NCBI GenBank assembly: GCA_025454815.1
Contig: JALONR010000024.1
Location: forward strand, 1 to 64,000
Source of the DNA: Bacteroidales bacterium
GTDB taxonomy: Bacteria; Bacteroidota; Bacteroidia; Bacteroidales; VadinHA17
Length of the DNA: 64,000 bases
Reading direction: 5' to 3'
Under the pieces are notes generated by a model that had not been told where the DNA came from, ran no database searches, and saw only the letters and a list, made by a program, of their open reading frames with translations. The stretch's first letter is position 1, and each line of letters starts with the position of its first letter. Of this stretch, positions 8,526 through 17,107 are shown one piece after another. The position numbers and the translations under genes are program-made.

Positions 8526-9410
8526 TCAGTATTTCAGTTTTCCCTCTCCGTTCCAGAGCCCCCAGTAGGCTCCCACGTCGCCTTCCGAACCTATCTTCCA
8601 GCTTTCATCGAAGCTCGAGAAATACATCACTTCAATGTCTTCCTCAAGTGACCATCTCTGAATGTTGATGAAGTACTTCAGGAAGTTTTCCGGGGAGGGT
8701 TCGGATGCCTCGAATGCTGTTCCGCGATCAGGCCAGCCGGTCTCGCTGATGACCACACGCTTACCCTTTGCAGCCCGCAAAGCACTGAAGTACATATTCT
8801 TGATATATACGAGGGAATAGTCGATATGGCAGCCTTCCCAGAACGGGTAGCAGTTGGTGAAGATAACGTCACAGGCTTCTGTAATGGCCGGCCTGTTGAC
8901 AAACTCATAATAGGCGTCAACATAACCAACCGGAACACCGGGAAGCATCTCCTTTACCCTGTGAATGTAATCCAGCAGTTCCTCCTGCGTCAGCTCCTCA
9001 CGGTACAATACTTCATTCCCTACAGCCACAAGATCTGCATTGCCTGCCTTTACTACCTGAACCAGGTTACTTATCTCGGCCTCATTTTTCTCCTTGTCCT
9101 CTCCAAGCCAGGCGCCGGCCATCACCTTCAGCCCGTTCTGCTTCGCGATGGCAGGTATCAGCTCGTTGCCGTCAGTGCATGAAAAGGTCCTGATCCACCT
9201 GACATAAGGTTTGATTATTTCAATTCTTGCCCTTATCTGTTCCTCTGTAATTATGCTTCCGGGTGCCTGCCCCTCCTGGTAGGCGCTGTAACAAAGTCCA
9301 TGTATCCCGTTTTCTAGAAATTCCCTGAAGAGTTTCCTCAGTTCATCGGGTGTTTTCCCGGTGAAATCCTCGCCTGCGAGGGACATCAGTTTGTCGCTTC
9401 TGAATGACAT
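8526..9410 (-). CDS. GH17 family glycosidase, second copy, cytoplasmic
   Basis: This 294-residue TIM barrel has the acid/base Glu133 in AVGNEVLY and the nucleophile Glu223 in VISETGWP, the textbook GH17 motifs. It lacks a signal peptide. The LCYSAYQEGQAPG segment near residue 40 corresponds to ICYSGYRKGQSPD in the neighbouring GH17, so the two are paralogs from an old duplication. It sits 25 bp downstream of the phosphorylase gene, and both are predicted cytosolic. That arrangement fits an intracellular route in which imported beta-1,3-oligosaccharides are remodelled before or during phosphorolysis. Confidence 0.86.
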   Translation of the reverse strand: MSFRSDKLMSLAGEDFTGKTPDELRKLFREFLENGIHGLCYSAYQEGQAPGSIITEEQIRARIEIIKPYVRWIRTFSCTDGNELIPAIAKQNGLKVMAGAWLGEDKEKNEAEISNLVQVVKAGNADLVAVGNEVLYREELTQEELLDYIHRVKEMLPGVPVGYVDAYYEFVNRPAITEACDVIFTNCYPFWEGCHIDYSLVYIKNMYFSALRAAKGKRVVISETGWPDRGTAFEASEPSPENFLKYFINIQRWSLEEDIEVMYFSSFDESWKIGSEGDVGAYWGLWNGEGKLKY

Positions 9411-9435
9411 GTCGTTTTATCTTTTGATTGTGTTT

Positions 9436-12400
9436 CTAAATATGGTCAGTGGCAAACCGGATCTCCCTTATTTCACCACTCCTTGAAAATATCATCCGGC
9501 TGGTTGCTGCATCGGCAGTACAGCCGGGGATGGTTTTCCTTTCCCCGTCTGCAAACAGTATCGTAATAGTTTCCCGGCTACCGTATGTATATATGACGGG
9601 AACCTGGCACAGCGTAAATGCCAATTGTCCGGGCTCCGGTTCAATGGTATTCTCGTTGCCTCTCGTGTCGTAGTATGTAAAATATTCCTTTCCCGCCAGT
9701 TGTTCTTCCTTCCTGAGCATCGAGGGAACAAATGAAATCATTCCGTTACGGATTATTACGCCCAGCTCTCCGAACCGTGAGATGAAATCTTCCTTGACCT
9801 GTCCCGTAAGTCCGGGCTGCTTTGCGCCCGCCCCGGCAGGTGTATGTGAATAGGCATCCACGGGAAAAGCACCGTGCAGTGCAGGTGACTTGTGTACCCC
9901 CAGACCCTCTTTCACCCTATGGTAGTGCTCCCTTATCCTGTCAATGACCTCCTTGTCAGCGGCTTCTGCCTCTGCTGCCGCGTATGTTTCACGGATGGCA
10001 AGAAGCAGTTTCGAAACCATGTGCCAGTAAATGCTGCCCAGGCCCTCGTATCCGTAGAAGGTACCAGATCTCCCGGTAAACGACTGATGATCAAATACCG
10101 ATTCATAGATGCTGATAATCAGGTCCTTCTCTTCAGTGGCAAGTTTCCCGTAGATTTCCGGGTCAATGGCATCAATGGCCCGTGAAAGCATTGCTTCATT
10201 CCTGAATGATCCGTTGAAATGGATACCCCCTTCTGCATCCACTGTAACTATGGAAGAATCTTTCCTGCCAATCATCTCCCGGAGCAACCGGGAGCTGCTT
10301 ATGGATTCCGGGGGGATATTGTTTTTGTCAGTAAAGCGGGGAAGTCGCCTGAAGGGATATAGCATATAGCTCTGCTGGTCAGGCCTGTAAAGGGTACTTG
10401 AACTCATGGCTTCAAGAATCTTAAGGCTCATGACCGGATCAGGGTAGCCGGAGCTCAATGCAGCTACCTGTCCTTCAAGCATGAGGTAAAGTCTGCGTAC
10501 AGAGATCCGTTCATCCCTGAAGGAGACCAGGTTATATGAGTGGAAGAGTCCGTCTTCACGCCTGTTTTCATCTATCGACCTGTCAGCGTATTCCATCATG
10601 AGCTTCATAAACTCACAAATGGCAATGGTGCTGACCTTCGTCCTCCTGCCGGAAAATGATTTTTCATAAATAGTCTGCCGGTAATCACTTCCGGCCTTGC
10701 CCAGGTTCAACAAAAAGTCATACCTGTCATGGTCTGAAAATCCCTCTGGCAATTTCTTCCTGTTTAACGTGAAGAGCAAGGATACCTTTTCGAGAAGGGT
10801 AATCAGTTCATCTGAAATATTGAATTCCCTGGCATTGCTTTTTTCGAGGATGGTGATCCAGAACCGGAGCGAACGCCTCAGGTAACAAAGGGTTACTACC
10901 GAGGTGCCGTTCCCTACAAGGGCATTGTTTGCGTCATTCCACTCCGGACGCTGGGTGTTGAGCCATATGCCTGCTCCCGGAATGAAATTGACAATCTTGG
11001 CCAGAAGGGAGCAGAGGATCTTTTCCATAAGGTTTACCCTGTGGATCTCTCCGCCGGCTCTCCTAAGAAGCGCTCCGTCTGAACCGATGCGACCCACATC
11101 AGCTACGATCTGCGAATCGAGGTCCCAGTCAAAGACTATGGTATCCTTCGGGTTCATCATCATATGTTCAATCGGCCTGATCCGGTACGGCACGTTTGCA
11201 TACACGAATATCTCTTCACCCAGAAGCCGGTCAAGCCTTCCGGGGTTATGGCTACATGACTGTTCGAGGAATTTCTGAAGGTAGATAAGCTGGTGATCTC
11301 CCCAGTAGCCGATATATGCCCATGGATCATCATGGGCAGGACGTTCCCAGTCTATCCCTTCGCGGGTGATCCTGTACGGATTGTATCCGTCTGCAGTGGA
11401 TGCGTTTACAAATCTTGCAATGACAGATTCTATATAGCCCGGGAATGAGAGGCACAGTGCCTCCCAGTTCTGGAAGATATCACGCCAGTTCCCCTGATAT
11501 CCTGTCTTCCTGCTTCCGTCAGGTAACTTTGGTTCAATCTGAAACCGGTTCCATGGGCGGCTGGGATCACCGTGCCGGCGGCTGAATGTCAGAGGGAGGT
11601 ACTCCAGGCATATTCTGTCAAGGTCCGGATCACCTTCTTTCCCCAGCATGCCGGTAAGATTGTCCCTTGTTATTTTTTCAGGCATTCCGCTGAGAGTTGC
11701 TGCATGCCGTTCATGGATGCCCCTGTTGCATTGAGATACAAAATGTATGAAGTCACCGGCTGTGATATCATAATTGTGTTCGAATATTCCTCCCCTCATA
11801 ATGTTAAAGAGGGTGTTTGAGAAGTGACGGGCATCACCAAGGTGATCGCCGGTCAGCTGTAGTCCGTCAGCGGCTCCGACAAGACGGACCAGGTTAACCG
11901 TGCCAGCGGCAATCTCCTCTTCAAGAATTTCGGGGGTGTTGCTGTTGCTCCTCAGAAAACGGTCGAGGTCAACCACATCAGAGGAATCTTTGTTTACATC
12001 GGCAACAAAATACCAGGTCAGAGCAGCATCCGGTTCAAGTTCATATTCAGTTACCGTATAATAGGCTCCGGCAGAGCCGAAAAGATCTGTTTCCGTTTCG
12101 GTACTGTCACCTCTCCTGAATGCATCCCGCTGCTTGTCGGAGATCAGGCATTGCGATTTACTTCCGTTTCCTGCCGGCCATACAACTGTTGCCTTCAATG
12201 CCTCACTCGGTTCTGCTGTGTCTGAGGGGATGGAACTCAGAATAAAAAGAGCCATCCTGCTTTCCGGTAACAGCTCAGTCTTCCTGTATGCTGTCAGCAG
12301 GTTGCTGTATTCATTCTGGAAGGCATAATCAACGCCGTAAGGAAGTATATTTCTTATTCCGTCCAGTACCCGGATCTTTACCTTCCGGCTGCCGGAAGAC

Positions 12401-12891
12401 TCAACCTGTGATCTTTTTATCCAGCCGTATTTTTCACTGCTGTACCAGCCGTACCTGAAGGTCATTTCCAGGTCCAGGTTCTTTTCCTCGAATATGATCT
12501 TGTTGCCGTAAATGCTTTTGTAAAGGTTGCGTTCCAGCCTGTATATCATTTCCTGGTCAGCGGCAAAAGGCTCCCAAAGGCAGGCATGGCCATTGAGGTC
12601 CACAAGGCAGGAGGTACTGCTTCCCGTTTTGCCCCTGTAATCATGTATCTTGTCTTCAGTATAATAGGGAAACAGGGCGCTGTTACGGTCCTTCCTGCCG
12701 GCTGTAAGCGAGCCGTTGCTCGAGATATACATCCAGAGATCAGTATCACTGACCACCGCCATGAAGAAATCGGGCATCCGATCATAATTGGCAATTTTGT
12801 AATACTTTTCATTGTCAATCACCACAACCTCACCAGTCACATCTTTGGGGTCAGTATTCAGTTTGGTATTTGCCAGCCGGATCTCTTTCAT
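9436..12891 (-). CDS. Beta-glucan phosphorylase-like protein (GH94/GH149/GH161 type)
   Basis: This very large (1151 residues) protein has no signal peptide. The N-terminal beta-sandwich region includes YYKIANYDRMPDFFMAVVSD and ISSNGSLTAGRK, typical of cellobiose-phosphorylase relatives. The central alpha/alpha-barrel carries QRPEWNDANNALVGNG near residue 653. Its WND is at the place of the catalytic Asp motif of GH94 (GDWNDG), and the length matches the beta-1,3-glucan phosphorylase families GH149 and GH161 better than GH94. The expected reaction is phosphate-dependent release of glucose-1-phosphate from beta-1,3-oligoglucans in the cytosol. The surrounding GH16, GH17 and GH30 genes support this substrate. 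The exact CAZy family needs a profile search. Confidence 0.72.
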   Translation of the reverse strand: MKEIRLANTKLNTDPKDVTGEVVVIDNEKYYKIANYDRMPDFFMAVVSDTDLWMYISSNGSLTAGRKDRNSALFPYYTEDKIHDYRGKTGSSTSCLVDLNGHACLWEPFAADQEMIYRLERNLYKSIYGNKIIFEEKNLDLEMTFRYGWYSSEKYGWIKRSQVESSGSRKVKIRVLDGIRNILPYGVDYAFQNEYSNLLTAYRKTELLPESRMALFILSSIPSDTAEPSEALKATVVWPAGNGSKSQCLISDKQRDAFRRGDSTETETDLFGSAGAYYTVTEYELEPDAALTWYFVADVNKDSSDVVDLDRFLRSNSNTPEILEEEIAAGTVNLVRLVGAADGLQLTGDHLGDARHFSNTLFNIMRGGIFEHNYDITAGDFIHFVSQCNRGIHERHAATLSGMPEKITRDNLTGMLGKEGDPDLDRICLEYLPLTFSRRHGDPSRPWNRFQIEPKLPDGSRKTGYQGNWRDIFQNWEALCLSFPGYIESVIARFVNASTADGYNPYRITREGIDWERPAHDDPWAYIGYWGDHQLIYLQKFLEQSCSHNPGRLDRLLGEEIFVYANVPYRIRPIEHMMMNPKDTIVFDWDLDSQIVADVGRIGSDGALLRRAGGEIHRVNLMEKILCSLLAKIVNFIPGAGIWLNTQRPEWNDANNALVGNGTSVVTLCYLRRSLRFWITILEKSNAREFNISDELITLLEKVSLLFTLNRKKLPEGFSDHDRYDFLLNLGKAGSDYRQTIYEKSFSGRRTKVSTIAICEFMKLMMEYADRSIDENRREDGLFHSYNLVSFRDERISVRRLYLMLEGQVAALSSGYPDPVMSLKILEAMSSSTLYRPDQQSYMLYPFRRLPRFTDKNNIPPESISSSRLLREMIGRKDSSIVTVDAEGGIHFNGSFRNEAMLSRAIDAIDPEIYGKLATEEKDLIISIYESVFDHQSFTGRSGTFYGYEGLGSIYWHMVSKLLLAIRETYAAAEAEAADKEVIDRIREHYHRVKEGLGVHKSPALHGAFPVDAYSHTPAGAGAKQPGLTGQVKEDFISRFGELGVIIRNGMISFVPSMLRKEEQLAGKEYFTYYDTRGNENTIEPEPGQLAFTLCQVPVIYTYGSRETITILFADGERKTIPGCTADAATSRMIFSRSGEIREIRFATDHI

Positions 12892-12929
12892 CTCTTTATA
12901 TGGTTGATAATTAAGGGGCTATGTTTTAA

Positions 12930-14600
12930 TTACAGTTGTATCTGAATTGTTTCAAGGGAGTTGGCTTCAGATACTATTTCAGCGTACTGACCTTTGACCT
13001 GGAGTGACAGCTGAATATCTCCTTTGGTTGTGTTCAGCAACTGTATTGTCAGCAGGTTACCGTCATTAATGGTTGCGCAGGCATGAAGTGCATCCGGGTC
13101 AAGCCCTTCGGCATTCTTACGGGTTGCGACAGCCCTGTCACCTGGCCTGATGGTCTTGCTGAACTGGGTCAGGATGTAATAAACAGGCGTATAGTACACC
13201 TCTTTTGTCTCAGTGTTGATCATGACCGGAGCTCCGCAGTAGTTGCCGACGTGATTCGGACCACCGTTATGATCAAGGACGGCGTTCCAGTCAATCCAGC
13301 CCCTGAGCCAGTGGTCTATACTGACAATAATGTTCCTGGCGTAGCGGTGGACGGGAGTATAGATGGGGTGGTCTTCCTTTATGACCCCCTGCCATGGGGC
13401 TGTATATCCCCAGTCGGTGGCATTGGGATTCCACCAGAATGAGTCATTGTTGAACCAGTTCTCCTCGGTGAAGTTTTCCGGATCTGTGATGCCTGCCGGG
13501 GCAGGCTTGCCGAGGTCATCAATGCACCCCTCGGTATGCAAGATGGCATGATCCGGGAACTTTGCATTGACCCTCTCAAAGACATCTTCATAAACTTTAA
13601 TAGTGCTCTCATACCAGTGCACTGCCGTACCGTAAACATATGCCGCTGTCTCAGGGTCACCCAGTATGACGTCCGTCCAGTGTTCCATCCCGTCCCTGTT
13701 CTGGTCATAGATAAGGAGCTTCACATCGTGGTGATCACTCTCTTTGAGCAACGGCCCCAGGTATCTCTTTATGAATTCATTCTGCGTTTCAGGGGTGAAG
13801 TGCATGCTTTCCCACTGGCCGTTGTTGCCATGAGGCTCATTGACCGGAGTGATACCCCAGATCTCTATCCCCTGGTTCCTGCAGGCATCAAGATATTTAA
13901 GAAGGTAACGGGCATATGTCTCTTCGTACTCCTTTTTGAGACTGCCTCCCGTACCCTGGTAATTGTTTTCAGGTGACCCGGGGATGTACCAGTCTTCTAT
14001 ATCCTTCATCCATGACGGGGCTGTCCAGGCTGAAGCGACGATGCGCATGGTGCTGTCATCCTGTTTTTTCTTGATCGCCATTGCCTCTTTGATCATTGGC
14101 AGGAGGTCATAGCTCCCGTCGACTATACCCGGGTATTTTGAGGCACTGAATCCGGCGAGATCATGGTCAAGGGTGAACGATTCGAGTGTGGTGTCACCTT
14201 TCCTGTCTGCATATGAATATTTACCCTCAACAGAGAAATCGCAGGCCCCGATGTGTGTACGCGTGAGTGAGAAATTGGCCCCCTCTGCGCCAAACAGGGC
14301 CTTCATCACCTCTGCCCGCAGTGCAGGCTCCAGGTGAGCCAGCACGAAAGCCGATGATTCGGTGAATGATGATCCGATGCCGTCAATGGTCTGTTTTATC
14401 TGCTCCGGATCAATTACTATAACCGTGCCGTCAGCTACTCCCTTTTTAAAACTGACATTTTCCTTTTCAGCAATTTTATCTCCGCTCTCGGAAGTTACCA
14501 GTATCCTTTCAGTATTCAGTAACACTTTATCTTGATTGCATGATTGCATGAAGGATGTAATTAGGGTTACGGTCAGAAAAATGATAGCTTTTCTTTTCAT
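12930..14600 (-). CDS. GH30 family lipoprotein, probable beta-1,6-glucanase/glucosidase
   Basis: The N-terminal helix and lipobox QSC make this a lipoprotein, probably on the outer membrane. The GH30 core begins at QTIDGIGSSFTESSAFVL. The acid/base Glu lies in ITPVNEPHG (about residue 255 of the chosen frame) and the nucleophile in ILHTEGCID about 100 residues later. The TAPSWMK motif and the final beta-domain (LLTIQLLNTT) are also present. GH30 members from glucan loci often cut beta-1,6 linkages, which would remove laminarin side branches; glucosylceramidase activity is less likely here. The frame extends to 14615; I chose the ATG at 14600 (MKRKAIIFL), which begins the signal peptide properly. 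Confidence 0.87.
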   Translation of the reverse strand: MKRKAIIFLTVTLITSFMQSCNQDKVLLNTERILVTSESGDKIAEKENVSFKKGVADGTVIVIDPEQIKQTIDGIGSSFTESSAFVLAHLEPALRAEVMKALFGAEGANFSLTRTHIGACDFSVEGKYSYADRKGDTTLESFTLDHDLAGFSASKYPGIVDGSYDLLPMIKEAMAIKKKQDDSTMRIVASAWTAPSWMKDIEDWYIPGSPENNYQGTGGSLKKEYEETYARYLLKYLDACRNQGIEIWGITPVNEPHGNNGQWESMHFTPETQNEFIKRYLGPLLKESDHHDVKLLIYDQNRDGMEHWTDVILGDPETAAYVYGTAVHWYESTIKVYEDVFERVNAKFPDHAILHTEGCIDDLGKPAPAGITDPENFTEENWFNNDSFWWNPNATDWGYTAPWQGVIKEDHPIYTPVHRYARNIIVSIDHWLRGWIDWNAVLDHNGGPNHVGNYCGAPVMINTETKEVYYTPVYYILTQFSKTIRPGDRAVATRKNAEGLDPDALHACATINDGNLLTIQLLNTTKGDIQLSLQVKGQYAEIVSEANSLETIQIQL

Positions 14601-14656
14601 ATCAGACATTTTCACAAATTTAACTGATCAGACTGCTTAAAATGTAAGGCAGCAGA

Positions 14657-16087
14657 TCAAAGCTCGCCTCTCCTGGCAACCAGTTCAGCCTTTATCTCGC
14701 GGGCTTTTGCTTCAGTCAGATCATATTTCCACATGATTACTATTGCCAGGAAGGCTGTGAGTGCGGGTATGGTGATGTCCGCAAGACGGAGTTTGGTAAT
14801 GGTTTCACCTGCCTGCACTGCCGCATTCTGGTCAAAGCCCACCAGCTTGAGGACAAGGCCGCCGAGTACCAGCGCCAGGGCCTGGCCAAGCTTCACCATC
14901 CACCAGTAGATTGCGCCGAAAGTCCCTTCCTTCCTTGGCATGCCATTGTTGAGCTCATCCAGGTCACATACATCGGCTGTCATGCTCATCATCAGGGTAA
15001 ACAGTCCTCCGATACCAAATGACATCAGGGGTATTGGCATGAAGATAAGCCAGGGATTGGTAGGGTTGAATCCCCACCATTTCAGTCCGTATCCGATAAT
15101 TGAAATAATAGTCGATATGATGAAAGCCTGTCTCTTGCCGAATCTTGTTGCCAGGGCTGAGATGACAGGTATGACCAGGAAGGCTGTCACTATGGCCGAG
15201 ACGGTTGAGAACCATGCGGGCCAGTTGCCGGCCAGGCCATAGTCACCCTTGAACATATAGAAAACAATGATGAAATAACTGAATGAAGCCACCATCTGGA
15301 ATCCGTTGAATACCAGGAATGTGGCGCCACAGAGCCTCATGAAGGGTTTGTTTTTCGAAACCTGCACGATACCTTTGAGCAGATCCTTCAGGTTCGAGAA
15401 AAGGGATCTGAAGTTGATTTCCTTCCTGTTTTCCATTTTTGAGGCGTCTATTCCCCTGCAGAAGATTGCCGGAAGGATTCCCAGGACCAGGCAGATGCCT
15501 CCCACTATAACTGACAGTCTTCTTACTCCAACAGCCTGTGTCTCAAACAGGTTTGGATTGGCTATGAGAACCCAGAACCACGGTACTATCATCCACGCAA
15601 TCTGCCCCATGGTCTGGGAGAAGGCCATCAGCCGTGTACGCTCATTGTAATCGCTGGTCATCTCGTAACCAAGACCGATGAGAGGGGTGGAGAAGATAGT
15701 ATTTCCCGTCAGGTAGATGAGGGAGAATATCAGGAAATACCAGAAGTTGTACATCTGCGAGTTGTGCGGATAGAGCTGCCACAGAACCGCAAAAAGGGTT
15801 CCGCTCAGTATTGCTCCGATAAAGATATAGGGTCTCCTTCGTCCGAATCTTGATTTGGTGTTGTCTGAAATAAAACCCATGATCGGGTCGGTTATGGCGT
15901 CGTAAAGCCTGGGCAACCCGCCGAGCAGGCCTGCCAGAAACGGATCCATCCCAAATGCGGTAAGGAGGAAAAACATGAAGATCCCAAGTGACCCGGGCAA
16001 AAGGTTGTTCACAAGATGCCCGGCCCCGAAGGCTGCCTTCTGGACCATTGGAACCCTGTCTCTTTCGGATGTTACAAATTTGCTCAT
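14657..16087 (-). CDS. GPH-family (MelB-type) sugar:cation symporter
   Basis: This 476-residue protein has about twelve membrane helices. The first cytoplasmic loop region reads AITDPIMGFISDNTKSRFGRRRPYI, the glycoside-pentoside-hexuronide symporter signature with the conserved Asp and the RxGRRRP loop. It should carry oligosaccharides across the inner membrane together with Na+ or H+. Sitting between the secreted GH16/GH30 genes and the cytoplasmic phosphorylase and GH17 genes, it is the natural inner-membrane step of the glucan pathway. Confidence 0.9.
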   Translation of the reverse strand: MSKFVTSERDRVPMVQKAAFGAGHLVNNLLPGSLGIFMFFLLTAFGMDPFLAGLLGGLPRLYDAITDPIMGFISDNTKSRFGRRRPYIFIGAILSGTLFAVLWQLYPHNSQMYNFWYFLIFSLIYLTGNTIFSTPLIGLGYEMTSDYNERTRLMAFSQTMGQIAWMIVPWFWVLIANPNLFETQAVGVRRLSVIVGGICLVLGILPAIFCRGIDASKMENRKEINFRSLFSNLKDLLKGIVQVSKNKPFMRLCGATFLVFNGFQMVASFSYFIIVFYMFKGDYGLAGNWPAWFSTVSAIVTAFLVIPVISALATRFGKRQAFIISTIISIIGYGLKWWGFNPTNPWLIFMPIPLMSFGIGGLFTLMMSMTADVCDLDELNNGMPRKEGTFGAIYWWMVKLGQALALVLGGLVLKLVGFDQNAAVQAGETITKLRLADITIPALTAFLAIVIMWKYDLTEAKAREIKAELVARRGEL

Positions 16088-16203
16088 CTGTTACAGGTTA
16101 GTGTATGCATTCAGATAGCTATTAAGAAAATCAATACTCTGTCAGCATACTGTTTTTTGCTATTTTTCAGTTCAGGGGTAAATCAAGGCATAAGATGCAG
16201 GGG

Positions 16204-17007
16204 TTACAAGACCTCACGGTAAACCCTTACCCAGTCTACATACATTGTCTGGGGGAAAGGTGTATCGGGAGTCGGAAATCCGACATAACTTCCGCCGACA
16301 GCAACATTAAGGATTATGAAGAAGGGGTGATCAAAGACCCATTCTCCTGTCAGGTCATCAGGATTAATCTCCTGGTAGAGATTATCATCCACATAATATG
16401 CTATGAAGTCTTCACCCCACTCAACCGCAAATGTATGATATTCGAGATCGAACCTGTCATTGGCAAAACCGAAGCTTTTTGTGATTGCGGCACCGCCCGA
16501 GTAACCTGGTCCGTGAACGCTGCCGTGGACAAGGTTTGGCTGCTGCCCCCGGTACTCCATGATATCAATCTCGCCGCATTGGGGCCATGGATTTGTTTCG
16601 ATGTCAGCTCCAAGCATCCAGAAGGCTGGCCAGATGCCCGGACCCCACGGAAGCTTTATACGGGCTTCAAAGCGACCGTAGGCCTGCTCGAACTTTCCCT
16701 GGGTCTTGATCCTGGCCGAGGTAAATGATCCGCCGTTGTTGACGGCAGTGATCATCAGGGCACCGTCCTCTACTTTCACATTCTGAGGATTACTGGTGTA
16801 AGTCTGCAACTCGGCATTGCCCCAGCCGCCTCCGCCGAGGTCAAAAACCCATTTTGTGTCGTCAGGAGCTCCGTCAGCATCGAACTCATCCTCCCATACC
16901 AGGGTGTATGTACGCTCTGCCTGTTTCTCGACGCATCCTGCAATAAGCAGCATGGGTGCCATGATCAGGATGGTTCTGAGATTGATTATATGACTGAGTG
17001 ATTTCAT
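16204..17007 (-). CDS. GH16 laminarinase lipoprotein (endo-beta-1,3-glucanase)
   Basis: This 267-residue lipoprotein has lipobox LIAGC (Cys25) and a single GH16 jelly roll. The catalytic motif GEIDIMEYRG contains nucleophile Glu146, Asp148 and acid/base Glu151. The extra Met before the last Glu (EIDIME) is the beta-bulge form found in laminarinases and lichenase-like enzymes of the older type. WEDEFDADG and GIWPAFWMLG are further family landmarks. It should cut beta-1,3-glucan at the cell surface or in the periplasm. It lies 100 bp after the multi-repeat lipoprotein gene, with a strong hairpin between them. Confidence 0.92.
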   Translation of the reverse strand: MKSLSHIINLRTILIMAPMLLIAGCVEKQAERTYTLVWEDEFDADGAPDDTKWVFDLGGGGWGNAELQTYTSNPQNVKVEDGALMITAVNNGGSFTSARIKTQGKFEQAYGRFEARIKLPWGPGIWPAFWMLGADIETNPWPQCGEIDIMEYRGQQPNLVHGSVHGPGYSGGAAITKSFGFANDRFDLEYHTFAVEWGEDFIAYYVDDNLYQEINPDDLTGEWVFDHPFFIILNVAVGGSYVGFPTPDTPFPQTMYVDWVRVYREVL

Positions 17008-17055
17008 TTTATTCCTTTTATGTTATAATTAATCTGAATACCGGTTTCAAGAAGA

Positions 17056-17098
17056 GGTTACAGCCCTCGTATAGCAGATGTTAACCGGGGCTGTAACC
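17056..17098 (-). terminator. Intra-operon hairpin (partial terminator or processing site)
   Basis: A perfect 11-bp inverted repeat, GGTTACAGCCC (17056-17066) and GGGCTGTAACC (17088-17098), flanks a 21-nt loop between the multi-repeat lipoprotein and GH16 genes. On the minus strand it is followed by TCTTCTTG, a weak T-rich tail. It could lower expression of the downstream enzyme genes or protect the upstream transcript end. Confidence 0.5.
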
Positions 17099-17107
17099 TT
17101 TTCAGTT

